Both the position numbers and the translations under genes were made by a program. This document shows positions 15,504-22,566 of a stretch of 35,019 bases of DNA, in pieces (position 1 is the first letter of the stretch; every line of letters starts with the position of its first letter). The DNA comes from Gammaproteobacteria bacterium (lineage in GTDB: Bacteria; Pseudomonadota; Gammaproteobacteria; HK1): positions 1 through 35,019 of the forward strand of contig JAJECB010000453.1 of NCBI GenBank assembly GCA_022822245.1, read 5' to 3'. The notes beneath the pieces are model-generated. The model was not told the origin of the DNA, searched no databases, and was given only the letters and a program-made list of their open reading frames with translations.

Positions 15504-15959
15504 TCACCGAAGCAGGAAGTGGGCGTGGGCCTGGGCCATGGGGCGGTCCCGACGGTCCTGCCAGGCGGTCGCGTAGACGTTCGCCACCCGTCGCCCGCGC
15601 TTGGTGATCTCGGCCCTCGCGAAGGTGTCGCGGGGCCGCGCGGACCGCAGGTACTCGACGGTGATGTTGATCGTCTTCGGGAGCGGTTTCACCTCCTCGG
15701 TCCACAGCAGCTCGAAGATGGCGGCGTGCTCGAGGAGCGCCCCGAGGGTTCCTCCGTGCAGGGCGGGGAGGGCGGGGTTGCCGACGAGATCGTCGCGGTA
15801 GCGCATGCAGGTGGTGATCTCGTCGCCCTTGACGTCGACGTCGATCCCGAGGAACCGGGCGTAGGGGATCGCCTCCGTGATGCGCGCGAAGTCGCGAGTG
15901 CGCCGCGCCTCGAGGACGATCGGCTCAAGCCCCGTTTCCGCCGGCGCCCCGCCGCTCAC
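15504..15959 (-). CDS. PaaI family hotdog thioesterase (copy 1)
   Basis: A 151-residue hotdog-fold acyl-CoA thioesterase. NPALPALHGGTLGALLEHAA (about 75-95) contains the family HGG motif with the catalytic acidic residue on the following helix, and TINITVEYLRSARP is the conserved central strand. GTG 15959 is chosen because GGAGG lies 7 nt upstream. An in-frame ATG at 15995 would add 12 residues beginning MLRHAEHPGG, but these are encoded by the tandem-repeat array and no ribosome site precedes them. Its paralogue lies upstream at 16109-16564, separated only by the array, and the nitroreductase lies downstream. Confidence 0.87.
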   Translation of the reverse strand: MSGGAPAETGLEPIVLEARRTRDFARITEAIPYARFLGIDVDVKGDEITTCMRYRDDLVGNPALPALHGGTLGALLEHAAIFELLWTEEVKPLPKTINITVEYLRSARPRDTFARAEITKRGRRVANVYATAWQDRRDRPMAQAHAHFLLR

Positions 15960-16151
15960 GATCGCGCCTCCGGGGTGTTCAGCATGGCGCAGCATCCGTC
16001 ACATTTCGGGGCAGCCCCGTGCCGCCGGGGTGTTCAACGTGGCGTGACATCCTTCAGGTTCCGGGTGACGAACGAGGCGCTGGGGTGTTCAGCATGTCAC
16101 GGCTTCCTTCACGCTTGCGGGGAAGGTCGCGCGGCCGGGGTGTTCAGCATG
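15956..16151 (-). repeat. Four-copy 55-bp tandem array derived from a thioesterase gene tail
   Basis: The plus-strand core GGGGTGTTCAGCATG recurs at 15972, 16027 (as GGGGTGTTCAACGTG), 16082 and 16137, exactly 55 bp apart each time. Read on the minus strand, each unit opens ATGCTGAACACCCC. The first unit is the 3' end of thioesterase 2 (MLNTPAARPSPQA, stop). The next three read MLNTPAPRSSPGT-stop, TLNTPAARGCPEM-stop and MLNTPEARS-stop. Full 13-codon units are followed by 13 nt, including AGGA or CGGA, before the next unit. Codons 5-8 differ mostly at third positions. The last unit supplies the ribosome site of thioesterase 1. Confidence 0.85.
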
Positions 16152-16564
16152 TAGGTCGCGCTCATCGAGGCGAGGGGGTCGCCGGGGTCTTCGTTGAACG
16201 CGAATCCGCGCGTGAACGCGATGTTGCGGGTCAGCTTGTAGCACTCCACCCGCGCGGCGAGGTCCTTCCCGGGCGTGGAGGGGCGCAGGTAGTCGATTCG
16301 GAGGTCGAGGGTCGCCATCACGATGAACTCGCCCTGCCGGGCGAGGGCCGCCATCCCGCCGACGGTGTCGAGCAGGGTGGTGACGATCCCGCCGTGCACG
16401 ACGCCGGTCGCGGGGTTGCCGACGAGGGAGGCGCAGTAGGGGATTCGCCCCACCGCGAAGTCCGCACCCATCTCCACGAGCTCGAACCCGATCGCCCTCT
16501 GGTGCGGGATGCGGGTCATCCAATCGCGGAGACTCCCCGGCTCGGCGAGATCGGGAGACGTCAT
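16109..16564 (-). CDS. PaaI family hotdog thioesterase (copy 2)
   Basis: A 151-residue hotdog thioesterase. NPATGVVHGGIVTTLLDTVGG has the HGG motif followed by the catalytic Asp on the helix (LLDTVG), and ATLDLRIDYLRPS is the conserved central strand, as in PaaI and YigI-like acyl-CoA thioesterases. The start is ATG 16564 (MTSPDLAEPG); the frame is open further upstream but that part looks non-coding. The C-terminus ATYMLNTPAA matches the usual ending of the family, so it is the parent of the 55-bp repeats downstream. It is paralogous to copy 1 in layout but quite diverged in sequence. Confidence 0.88.
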   Translation of the reverse strand: MTSPDLAEPGSLRDWMTRIPHQRAIGFELVEMGADFAVGRIPYCASLVGNPATGVVHGGIVTTLLDTVGGMAALARQGEFIVMATLDLRIDYLRPSTPGKDLAARVECYKLTRNIAFTRGFAFNEDPGDPLASMSATYMLNTPAARPSPQA

Positions 16565-16771
16565 GGCGGTGGGCTCGGCGGTCCCAGGTGCGCGAGGGTC
16601 ATCGGAGCTTCGTTCGACGGGAAGGGCTGTTTGGCATGAACCGGGCCGGGTACCGGACTTTCCGATCCGGGTCCGGCCCATTGTATCGAACCGGCGCCCG
16701 CCCGCCGGCCTCGGGAACCCGGGTTCACTGACCATGCTGCACGAGGGGCGGTGGTGGCGCCGCCGGCTTCC

Positions 16772-16800
16772 TTGTGCGAGGGCGAGGCGCGTGGTAAAGA
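16772..16800 (+). promoter_or_regulatory. Candidate promoter for the TRAP operon
   Basis: TTGTGC (16772-16777), a 17-bp spacer and TAAAGA (16795-16800) resemble a moderate sigma-70 promoter about 60 bp before the dctP start. The rest of the divergent 296-bp gap from thioesterase 2 holds a GGGCCGG/CCGGCCC inverted repeat around 16650-16680 and nothing else recognisable. Confidence 0.4.
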
Positions 16801-16860
16801 TGGCGGGCGCACACGGACCCTGTTCCGAGAAGCAAACCAGCATTCAGAGGAATGAAGGAC

Positions 16861-17931
16861 ATGAAGTTGAAGGCAACACTCATCGGGGCGGTAGCCGCCG
16901 CCCTCGCAATGACCGCCGGGCCGTCGATGGCTGCCGACTACGGCAAGCAGGAGCTCACCGTCATCGGCTCCTGGGGGTTCCTGAACCACTGGAAGGAGCG
17001 CGAGGGACCGTTCTGGACCGAGCAGATTCCGGAAGCGACCGGAGGGGCGATCACCGCCAACGCGAAGTCCCTGACCGAGCTCGGCGCTTCCGGCTTCGAG
17101 GTCATGCGGATGCTCCAGCTCGGCGCGGCCGACGTGGTGTACGCGGTCGCCACCTACGTCTCGCAGGACAGCCCCGAGCTCGAAGGCGCGGACCTGCCCG
17201 GCCTCGTCAGCGATCTGGCGACGTACCGAAAGGTCATCGAAGCCTACCGGCCGATCATCGAGCGCGAGATCAACGACAAGTACAACGGCAAGCTGATGGT
17301 GATCTACGCGTGGCCGAGCCAGGAGATGTGGTGCAACCTCGGTGACCGGAGCAAGAAGGAAGTCATGCTCTCCGAGCTCGAGGGCAAGAAGATCCGCACC
17401 TACTCGGTGCCGCTCGGCGACTTCATCGAGGGTATCGGCGGGACCGCCGTCACCATCGCCTTCGGCGAGGTCGTGCCGTCGCTGCAACGCGGCGTGGCGG
17501 ACTGCGGAATCACCGGGACCCTCCCCGCCTACAACGCGAAGTGGTGGCAGGTGGTGACCCACAACATCCAGGTCAAGCTCGGCTACGCGGCCTCGTTCAT
17601 GGCGATCAACAACGACACCTGGAACGGGCTCACGCCGGATACGCAGGCACTCCTGCTCGAGCAGGCCGCCAAGCACGAGGAGGACTTCTGGACAGCCACC
17701 GCGAGCATGGAAGACGTGGCCCTTCGCTGCAACACCGACGGGCCGTGCGAGCTCGGACAGACCGGCAACATGGTGCCGGTGGTCCCGTCGCCCGAGGACC
17801 AGGAGAGGGTCAAGCAGATCTTCAACGACGTGGTCGGGGCGCGCTGGGCGAAGCGATGCGGGACCCAGAAGTGCATCGACGAATGGAACGCCACCATCGG
17901 CAAGGTGGCCGGGGTCGAGCTCTCGCTCTGA
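16861..17931 (+). CDS. dctP: TRAP transporter substrate-binding protein DctP
   Basis: About 356 residues with a signal peptide: basic MKLK, a hydrophobic core, and cleavage near PSMA-ADYG. The mature part has the TRAP binding-protein fold: AGASGFEVMRMLQLGAADV-like early helix, and GLTPDTQALLLEQAAK and DEWNATIGK near the C-terminus. It captures an organic anion in the periplasm and hands it to the DctQM membrane pair. ATG 16861 is preferred because AGAGGA lies 9 nt upstream; ATG 16852 is too close to that site. Six cysteines, including CNTDGPC and CGTQKC pairs, suggest disulfides and are unusual for the family. A hairpin separates it from dctQ. Confidence 0.92.
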   Translation: MKLKATLIGAVAAALAMTAGPSMAADYGKQELTVIGSWGFLNHWKEREGPFWTEQIPEATGGAITANAKSLTELGASGFEVMRMLQLGAADVVYAVATYVSQDSPELEGADLPGLVSDLATYRKVIEAYRPIIEREINDKYNGKLMVIYAWPSQEMWCNLGDRSKKEVMLSELEGKKIRTYSVPLGDFIEGIGGTAVTIAFGEVVPSLQRGVADCGITGTLPAYNAKWWQVVTHNIQVKLGYAASFMAINNDTWNGLTPDTQALLLEQAAKHEEDFWTATASMEDVALRCNTDGPCELGQTGNMVPVVPSPEDQERVKQIFNDVVGARWAKRCGTQKCIDEWNATIGKVAGVELSL

Positions 17932-17963
17932 TACCGGTCTGAGCGTTTCGACGCGTCGCTACC

Positions 17964-17999
17964 GGAAAGGCCGCGCTCCCGCCGGGGCGCGGCCTTTCC
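17964..17999 (+). terminator. 13-bp stem hairpin between dctP and dctQ
   Basis: GGAAAGGCCGCGC (17964-17976) pairs perfectly with GCGCGGCCTTTCC (17987-17999) around a 10-nt loop. It lies 32 nt after dctP and 24 nt before dctQ. There is no long T-run, so partial termination or protection of the dctP message end, raising binding-protein output relative to the permease, is likely. Confidence 0.75.
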
Positions 18000-18023
18000 A
18001 TCGGTCCCCCGGAGCTGCCATTC

Positions 18024-18605
18024 ATGTTTGAGCGGATCCACGCTCGTCTCGCGCGCATCGCCCAGATCGCGGTCTGGATCGGCGGCGCCGCCCACCTCGC
18101 GGCCGCGATCATGGTCACGGTCGATGTCGTCCTGCGCAAGATCTTCTCGATCACCATGAGCGGTTCGGACGAGATGTCCGGCTACGTGTTCGCGGCGGGC
18201 ACCACCTGGGCCTATTCGTACTGCGTGCTCCACCGCTCCAACATCCGCATCGACGCGGTCTACAACCTGCTTCCCCGGCGACTTTGCGGAGTGCTCGACA
18301 TCGTCGGGGTGGTGCTGCTGCTGCTCTTCAACGCGGTTTTGACGCGGCATGCCTGGGAGGCGTTCGCGACGTCGTACGTGCGCGACTCGGTGTCGATCAC
18401 GACCCTCGCCACCCCGCTCTGGATCCCCCAGCTCTTCTGGGTGATCGGCCTCATCGCCTTCCAGCTCACCCTCGTCTTCGTCGCCGTCTACGCGATGCTC
18501 CGCTACTGGCAGCGCGACGACGCGGCCGTCAACCGCATCGTCGGGGTGCCGACGGTCGCGGAGGAGGTCGAGGCGGAGACCCGCGGCATGGCGCAGGAGG
18601 GCTGA
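18024..18605 (+). CDS. dctQ: TRAP transporter small permease DctQ
   Basis: A 193-residue membrane protein with four hydrophobic segments (about residues 17-42, 56-76, 92-112 and 136-160), as in DctQ. IMVTVDVVLRKIF and HRSNIRIDAVYNLLP are typical family stretches. It forms the small integral subunit that pairs with DctM. A GGAG site lies just before ATG 18024. The 3-nt gap to dctM implies coupled translation. The C-terminal 30 residues are cytoplasmic and acidic. Confidence 0.9.
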   Translation: MFERIHARLARIAQIAVWIGGAAHLAAAIMVTVDVVLRKIFSITMSGSDEMSGYVFAAGTTWAYSYCVLHRSNIRIDAVYNLLPRRLCGVLDIVGVVLLLLFNAVLTRHAWEAFATSYVRDSVSITTLATPLWIPQLFWVIGLIAFQLTLVFVAVYAMLRYWQRDDAAVNRIVGVPTVAEEVEAETRGMAQEG

Positions 18606-18608
18606 ACG

Positions 18609-19898
18609 ATGGGTTTCCTCATCCTCACGATTCTCCTCGTCCTCGTGTTCGCCGCGATCCCGGTCGCGGCGGTTCTCGGCACCCTCTCCCTGCTGCTCGA
18701 CGAGCTCTTCTTCCGCGGTCGACTCACCCCCGCGATCGGCGAGTTCACCTGGGAGAAGAGCAAGGAGTTCATCCTCGTCGCGGTGCCGATGTTCATCCTC
18801 CTCGGCGAGATCATGCTGCGGGCGGGGATCGCGCAGCGCATGTACAACGCGGTGATGCAGTGGCTGTCGTGGCTCCCGGGCGGGCTCATGCACGCCAACA
18901 TCGGCTCGTGCGCGATCTTCGCGGCGTCGTCGGGTTCTTCGGTGGCGACGGCGGCGACGGTCGGGACCGTCGCCTATCCCCAGATCGAGCGGCACCGTTA
19001 CAACGAGCCCCTCTTTCTCGGCTCGCTCGCCGCGGGGGGCACCCTCGGGATCCTGATCCCTCCCTCGATCAACCTCATCATCTACGGCCTCATCACGGAC
19101 AGCTCCGTGCCGGAGCTCTATCTCGCCGGGATCATTCCGGGAGTCATCCTCTCGTCCCTCTTCATGGCCGCGATCATCGCGGGGTGCCTGTTCCGCCGCG
19201 AATGGGGAGGTACCACGGTGGAAACCACGTGGGCGGCGCGCCTGCGGAGCCTGCCGGACCTGCTCCCCCCCATCATGCTCTTCGCGGTGGTGGTCGGATC
19301 GATCTACGCGGGGGTCGCGACCCCGACCGAGGCGGCCTCGGTCGGGGTGTGCTTCGCGCTCCTCCTTTCGGTCTGGACCCGGACCCTCAACCTGGCCATG
19401 CTCAAGGCGGCGTTCGAGGGCACGATGCGAACGACCGCGATGATCATGCTCATCGTGTTCGCGGCGATCTTCCTCAACTTCGTGCTCAGCTTCCTGGGGG
19501 TGACCCAGGCTCTCATCCAATGGGTTGGCGAGCTCGGGCTGACCCCGCTCGAGACGATGCTGCTGCTGGTCGTCTTCTACCTCATCCTCGGCATGTTCAT
19601 GGAGACCCTGTCGATGATGCTGACGACGGTTCCCGTCGTCTTCCCGCTCGTGATCCAGCTCGGCTACGACCCGGTGTGGTTCGGGATCATGATCACGGTG
19701 CTGATGGAGGCCGCCCTCATCACCCCCCCGATCGGGGTCAACCTCTATGTCGTGCAGGGGATCCGATTGCGGGGCGGGAAGTTCAACGACGTGGCGTATG
19801 GCGCGCTCCCGTTCGTGGTCTCGATGCTGGTGATGGTCGGCCTGCTCCTCGCCTACGAGGATCTCGCCCTCTACCTCCCGACCCTCGTCTACCGCTAG
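18609..19898 (+). CDS. dctM: TRAP transporter large permease DctM
   Basis: A 429-residue polytopic membrane protein with about twelve hydrophobic segments. FILVAVPMFILLGEIMLRAG, GSSVATAATVGTVAYPQ, GGTLGILIPPSINLI and ITPPIGVNLYVVQGI are the conserved DctM motifs around the ion and substrate sites. It carries out Na+- or H+-driven uptake of the DctP ligand. It begins 3 nt after dctQ and ends 49 bp before the convergent quinone oxidoreductase, with a hairpin between them. The transported compound is not predictable from this. Confidence 0.93.
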   Translation: MGFLILTILLVLVFAAIPVAAVLGTLSLLLDELFFRGRLTPAIGEFTWEKSKEFILVAVPMFILLGEIMLRAGIAQRMYNAVMQWLSWLPGGLMHANIGSCAIFAASSGSSVATAATVGTVAYPQIERHRYNEPLFLGSLAAGGTLGILIPPSINLIIYGLITDSSVPELYLAGIIPGVILSSLFMAAIIAGCLFRREWGGTTVETTWAARLRSLPDLLPPIMLFAVVVGSIYAGVATPTEAASVGVCFALLLSVWTRTLNLAMLKAAFEGTMRTTAMIMLIVFAAIFLNFVLSFLGVTQALIQWVGELGLTPLETMLLLVVFYLILGMFMETLSMMLTTVPVVFPLVIQLGYDPVWFGIMITVLMEAALITPPIGVNLYVVQGIRLRGGKFNDVAYGALPFVVSMLVMVGLLLAYEDLALYLPTLVYR

Positions 19899-19913
19899 CC
19901 GCCCGGTCGATTC

Positions 19914-19940
19914 CCCCGCCCGGCCGTCGAGGGGGCGGGG
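19914..19940. terminator. GC hairpin between convergent dctM and quinone oxidoreductase genes
   Basis: CCCCGCCC (19914-19921) pairs with GGGCGGGG (19933-19940) around an 11-nt loop, in the 49-bp gap between two convergent stops. A two-way terminator is likely, although no T-run follows. Confidence 0.45.
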
Positions 19941-19947
19941 CGGGACG

Positions 19948-20976
19948 CTACGCGGGGGCGGCGGGCTGCTCCAGCTCCCAGCCGGCGACGGTGGTGAGGA
20001 CGATCTTGCCGATGTGGGCGCTCGAGTCCATGAGGGCATGCGCCGCCGCCGCCTCGTGGAGCGGGAACGTCCGGTGGATGACCGGCCGCGCCCGTCCGGC
20101 CGCGAGGAGCGGCCAGACCCGCTCCCGGAGCGCGTTCGCGATGGGGGTCTTCTCGGCGACGCTCCGGGGGCGCAGGGTCGAGCCGGTGACCGTGAGCCGC
20201 TTCACCATGATCGCGAGCAGGTTGATCTCGCTCCTGATCCCGCGCTGGGTGGCGATCTGGACGAGCCGGCCTTCGGTCGCGAGGCACTTGAGGCAGCGCG
20301 GAAAGTAGTCTCCGCCCACCATGTCGAGCACCACGTCGACCCCGCGCCCTTCGGTCGCGGCCGCGATGCGGGCGACGAAGTCGTCCTCCCGGTAGTCGAT
20401 GCTCTCGGCCGCCCCCAGCTCCTCGCACGCCCGGCACTTCTCGGGCGAGCCGGCGGTGGCGTAGACCGTCGCTCCGAACGCCCGCGCGAGCTGGATGGCG
20501 GTGGTGCCGATCCCGCTGCTCCCCCCGTGCACGAGGATGCTCTCTCCCGCCGCGAGCCGCCCGCGCTCGAAGACGTTCGTCCACACCGTGAAGTACGTTT
20601 CCGGGAGAGCCGCCGCCTGGACGTTGTTCAAGCCCTCCGGGACCGGGAGACAGAGCGGCGCCGCGGCGAGGCAGTACTCCGCGTAGCCGCCCCCCTGGAC
20701 GAGGGCGCAGACCCGGTCCGGCACCCCGGTTGCGCCCGGCCCCGCTTCGACCACCTCGCCCGCGATCTCGAGCCCCGGGATGTCGGATGCACCGGGGGGC
20801 GGCGGGTAGTTGCCTTCGCGCTGCATGACGTCGGGGCGGTTCACGCCGGCCGCCGCGACCTGCACCAGCACTTCACCCGGGCCCGGCCGCGGCACCGGAC
20901 GCTCGACCGGCACGAGCGCTTCGGGGCCTCCCGGGGCGGCGATCTCGATGGCCGTCATCTTCTCGGGCAGCGTCAT
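19948..20976 (-). CDS. NAD(P)H quinone oxidoreductase (zeta-crystallin/PIG3-like)
   Basis: A 342-residue medium-chain reductase without the catalytic zinc ligands. The N-terminal GroES-like domain has AAAGVNRPDVMQREGNYP and DIPGLEIAGEVVE; the Rossmann part has SILVHGGSSGIGTTAIQLAR and a downstream GADVVLDMVGGDYF-like segment. It should reduce quinones or enals with NADPH in the cytoplasm. ATG 20976 is used, with AGGA upstream; ATG 20958 (MTAIEIAAPGG) is nearly as plausible and matches the usual start of PIG3 proteins. It is divergent from the cyclotransferase-like gene at 21049. Confidence 0.92.
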   Translation of the reverse strand: MTLPEKMTAIEIAAPGGPEALVPVERPVPRPGPGEVLVQVAAAGVNRPDVMQREGNYPPPPGASDIPGLEIAGEVVEAGPGATGVPDRVCALVQGGGYAEYCLAAAPLCLPVPEGLNNVQAAALPETYFTVWTNVFERGRLAAGESILVHGGSSGIGTTAIQLARAFGATVYATAGSPEKCRACEELGAAESIDYREDDFVARIAAATEGRGVDVVLDMVGGDYFPRCLKCLATEGRLVQIATQRGIRSEINLLAIMVKRLTVTGSTLRPRSVAEKTPIANALRERVWPLLAAGRARPVIHRTFPLHEAAAAHALMDSSAHIGKIVLTTVAGWELEQPAAPA

Positions 20977-21048
20977 GCGGGGAGATCCTCGATTCGGCGC
21001 AAGCGGGGCGCGACAATACCGAATCGCGACCGGCACGAACACCCGCGG

Positions 21049-21576
21049 ATGCACTCCGAACCCCGTTCCACGCTCTACTTTGGCTACGGCTCCAATCTCC
21101 TCGCCGCCCGCCTGGAGCGCCGGCTTGGGTACTGCGCTCGGCTCGGGGCGGCATCGCTCCCCGGCTACGCGCTCCGGTTTCACAAGCGAGGCCGCGATGG
21201 CTCCGGCAAGTGCGATGCGTTTCGCACCGGCGATCCGGCGGACCGTCTCTGGGGAGGCGTGTTTCGCCTTGACGATCGGCAGCTTGCGGAGCTCGACCGC
21301 ATCGAGGGTCCGGGCTACGAGCGCGCGACGGTGGCGGTGATCCTCGACGGTCGGTCGGTCGCCGCCGATCTCTACGTCGCGCGGCCGGAAGCCCGCGCGC
21401 GCGGCCTCACGCCCTACGACTGGTACAAGGAGTTCGTACTCGCCGGGGCTCGCGAGCTCGCGCTGCCCCGCAACTACCTGGATGCTATCGAAGCGGTGCC
21501 GTCGGTGCCCGATCCGGACCGCGCCCGGGCGGCCCGGAATCGCCTCATTCGGCGGTCCGCCACGCCCGTGCGCTGA
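21049..21576 (+). CDS. Gamma-glutamylcyclotransferase-like protein
   Basis: A 175-residue protein beginning MHSEPRSTLYFGYGSNLLAAR. The YFGYGSNL phosphate-like loop is the signature of the GGCT/AIG2 fold, and an acidic residue in DRIEGPGYERATV is positioned like the catalytic glutamate. Such proteins release 5-oxoproline from gamma-glutamyl amines or dipeptides; many bacterial members are uncharacterised. The start follows the short divergent gap from the quinone oxidoreductase. Its last 32 nt overlap, tail to tail, with the membrane protein gene on the other strand. Confidence 0.85.
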   Translation: MHSEPRSTLYFGYGSNLLAARLERRLGYCARLGAASLPGYALRFHKRGRDGSGKCDAFRTGDPADRLWGGVFRLDDRQLAELDRIEGPGYERATVAVILDGRSVAADLYVARPEARARGLTPYDWYKEFVLAGARELALPRNYLDAIEAVPSVPDPDRARAARNRLIRRSATPVR

Positions 21577-22078
21577 GCGCGAGAGTCGCCACCACTCCCC
21601 ACGCGAGGCCGGTGACCACCCCCGCGTCGAGAATGCCGCGCCACGGCTGGTCCAGCCGGTGGACGAGGATGACGAGGGCGATGATGGCGACCGTTCCGAG
21701 GCACGCCCCGAGCTGTTCGCGCCGCGAACCGCCGAAGAAGCCCGCCGCGAAGAGCGGCGCGAAGATCACCCGGGCCGCGGTCGGGGCGGCGCGGATGAGC
21801 ATCGCCCTCTGCGCGACGCGGGGGGAGAACCGGCGCTGGAATCCCCGGAGCCCTTCCGACCACGCCATGAACGGCACGAAGGCCCCGATCGCGACCCAGT
21901 GGTACCAGGCGAACGGCACCTCGAGCGCACCGAGAGCGATGCCCGAGAGTCGGAAGATCGCCCAGGCGAGGATGCCTGCGACCCCGGTGACGGCCCAGAT
22001 CGCGCCACCGACTCCGAGGGCGTTCCGGTACGAAATGCGGTGGGTCGGGACATTGCCGGTGGGGTGAAGGTCGGTCAC
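21545..22078 (-). CDS. Small integral membrane protein of unknown function
   Basis: A 177-residue protein with about four or five hydrophobic segments (roughly 20-42, 57-72, 98-117, 124-141 and 150-168) separated by short basic loops. I do not recognise the family. The coding character is supported by the regular membrane pattern and by being the only long frame here that does not look like a shadow. It converges on the cyclotransferase-like gene with a 32-nt overlap and is divergent from gcvH, 107 bp away. Confidence 0.65.
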   Translation of the reverse strand: MTDLHPTGNVPTHRISYRNALGVGGAIWAVTGVAGILAWAIFRLSGIALGALEVPFAWYHWVAIGAFVPFMAWSEGLRGFQRRFSPRVAQRAMLIRAAPTAARVIFAPLFAAGFFGGSRREQLGACLGTVAIIALVILVHRLDQPWRGILDAGVVTGLAWGVVATLALSARAWRTAE

Positions 22079-22185
22079 GAGGGGGTCGATCGATGGTGGT
22101 TGAGTGTAGTATGACCCAGACGTGTGGAGGGGGCGAAACCGGAAAGGATGTCTCCGGTGCTACGGCAAGCGAGGGGAGGAATGCC

Positions 22186-22566
22186 ATGAGCGAACTCCGG
22201 TATACCGAGGACCACGAGTGGGTACGGCTCGCTGACGACGGTCTGGCGGTGGTCGGGATCACGGACTACGCCCAGGACCAGCTCGGGGAGATCGTGTTCA
22301 TCGAGCTGCCGGAGGTCGGCGACGAGGTCGAACGGGGGGCGGAGGCCGCCGTCATCGAGTCGGTCAAGGCGGCGAGCGAGCTCTTCGCACCGGTGTCGGG
22401 GACGGTGGTGAAGGTCAACGAGGCCCTGAACGACGAGCCCGCTCTCGTCAACGAGGACCCGGCCGGGGAAGGCTGGTTCGTGGAGATCGAGACGGGCGGC
22501 GACGAGTCGCTGGAGGCGCTCATGACCGAGGAAGAGTATCTTCGATACGTGGAGGGGCTCGAATGA
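22186..22566 (+). CDS. gcvH: Glycine cleavage system H protein
   Basis: A 126-residue lipoyl carrier. It begins [15 protein letters not shown], as GcvH proteins do, and the lipoylated lysine is K61 in ESVKAASEL. It carries the aminomethyl group between GcvP and GcvT. ATG 22186 follows GAGGGGAGGA. The upstream 107 bp contain a TAGTAT (22107-22112) that could be a -10 box, but I find no good -35 and no glycine-riboswitch core. Its stop overlaps the gcvP start by 4 nt. gcvT, usually next to these genes, is absent from the window. Confidence 0.96.
   Translation: MSELRYTEDHEWVRLADDGLAVVGITDYAQDQLGEIVFIELPEVGDEVERGAEAAVIESVKAASELFAPVSGTVVKVNEALNDEPALVNEDPAGEGWFVEIETGGDESLEALMTEEEYLRYVEGLE

Noticed and set aside
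15956..16151. CRISPR array
   Set aside because: Period is 55 bp but the conserved core is only about 15 bp, the units keep a reading frame, there is no spacer-like variability pattern and no cas gene nearby.
16019..16639. Plus-strand open frame across the repeat array and thioesterase 2
   Set aside because: It is antisense to thioesterase 2, whose hotdog motifs are unambiguous; the repeated peptide it predicts is a by-product of the 55-bp repeats.
22079..22185. Glycine riboswitch upstream of gcvH
   Set aside because: The gap is short and lacks the conserved aptamer cores. Only a CCGGA...TCCGG hairpin and a strong ribosome site are visible.
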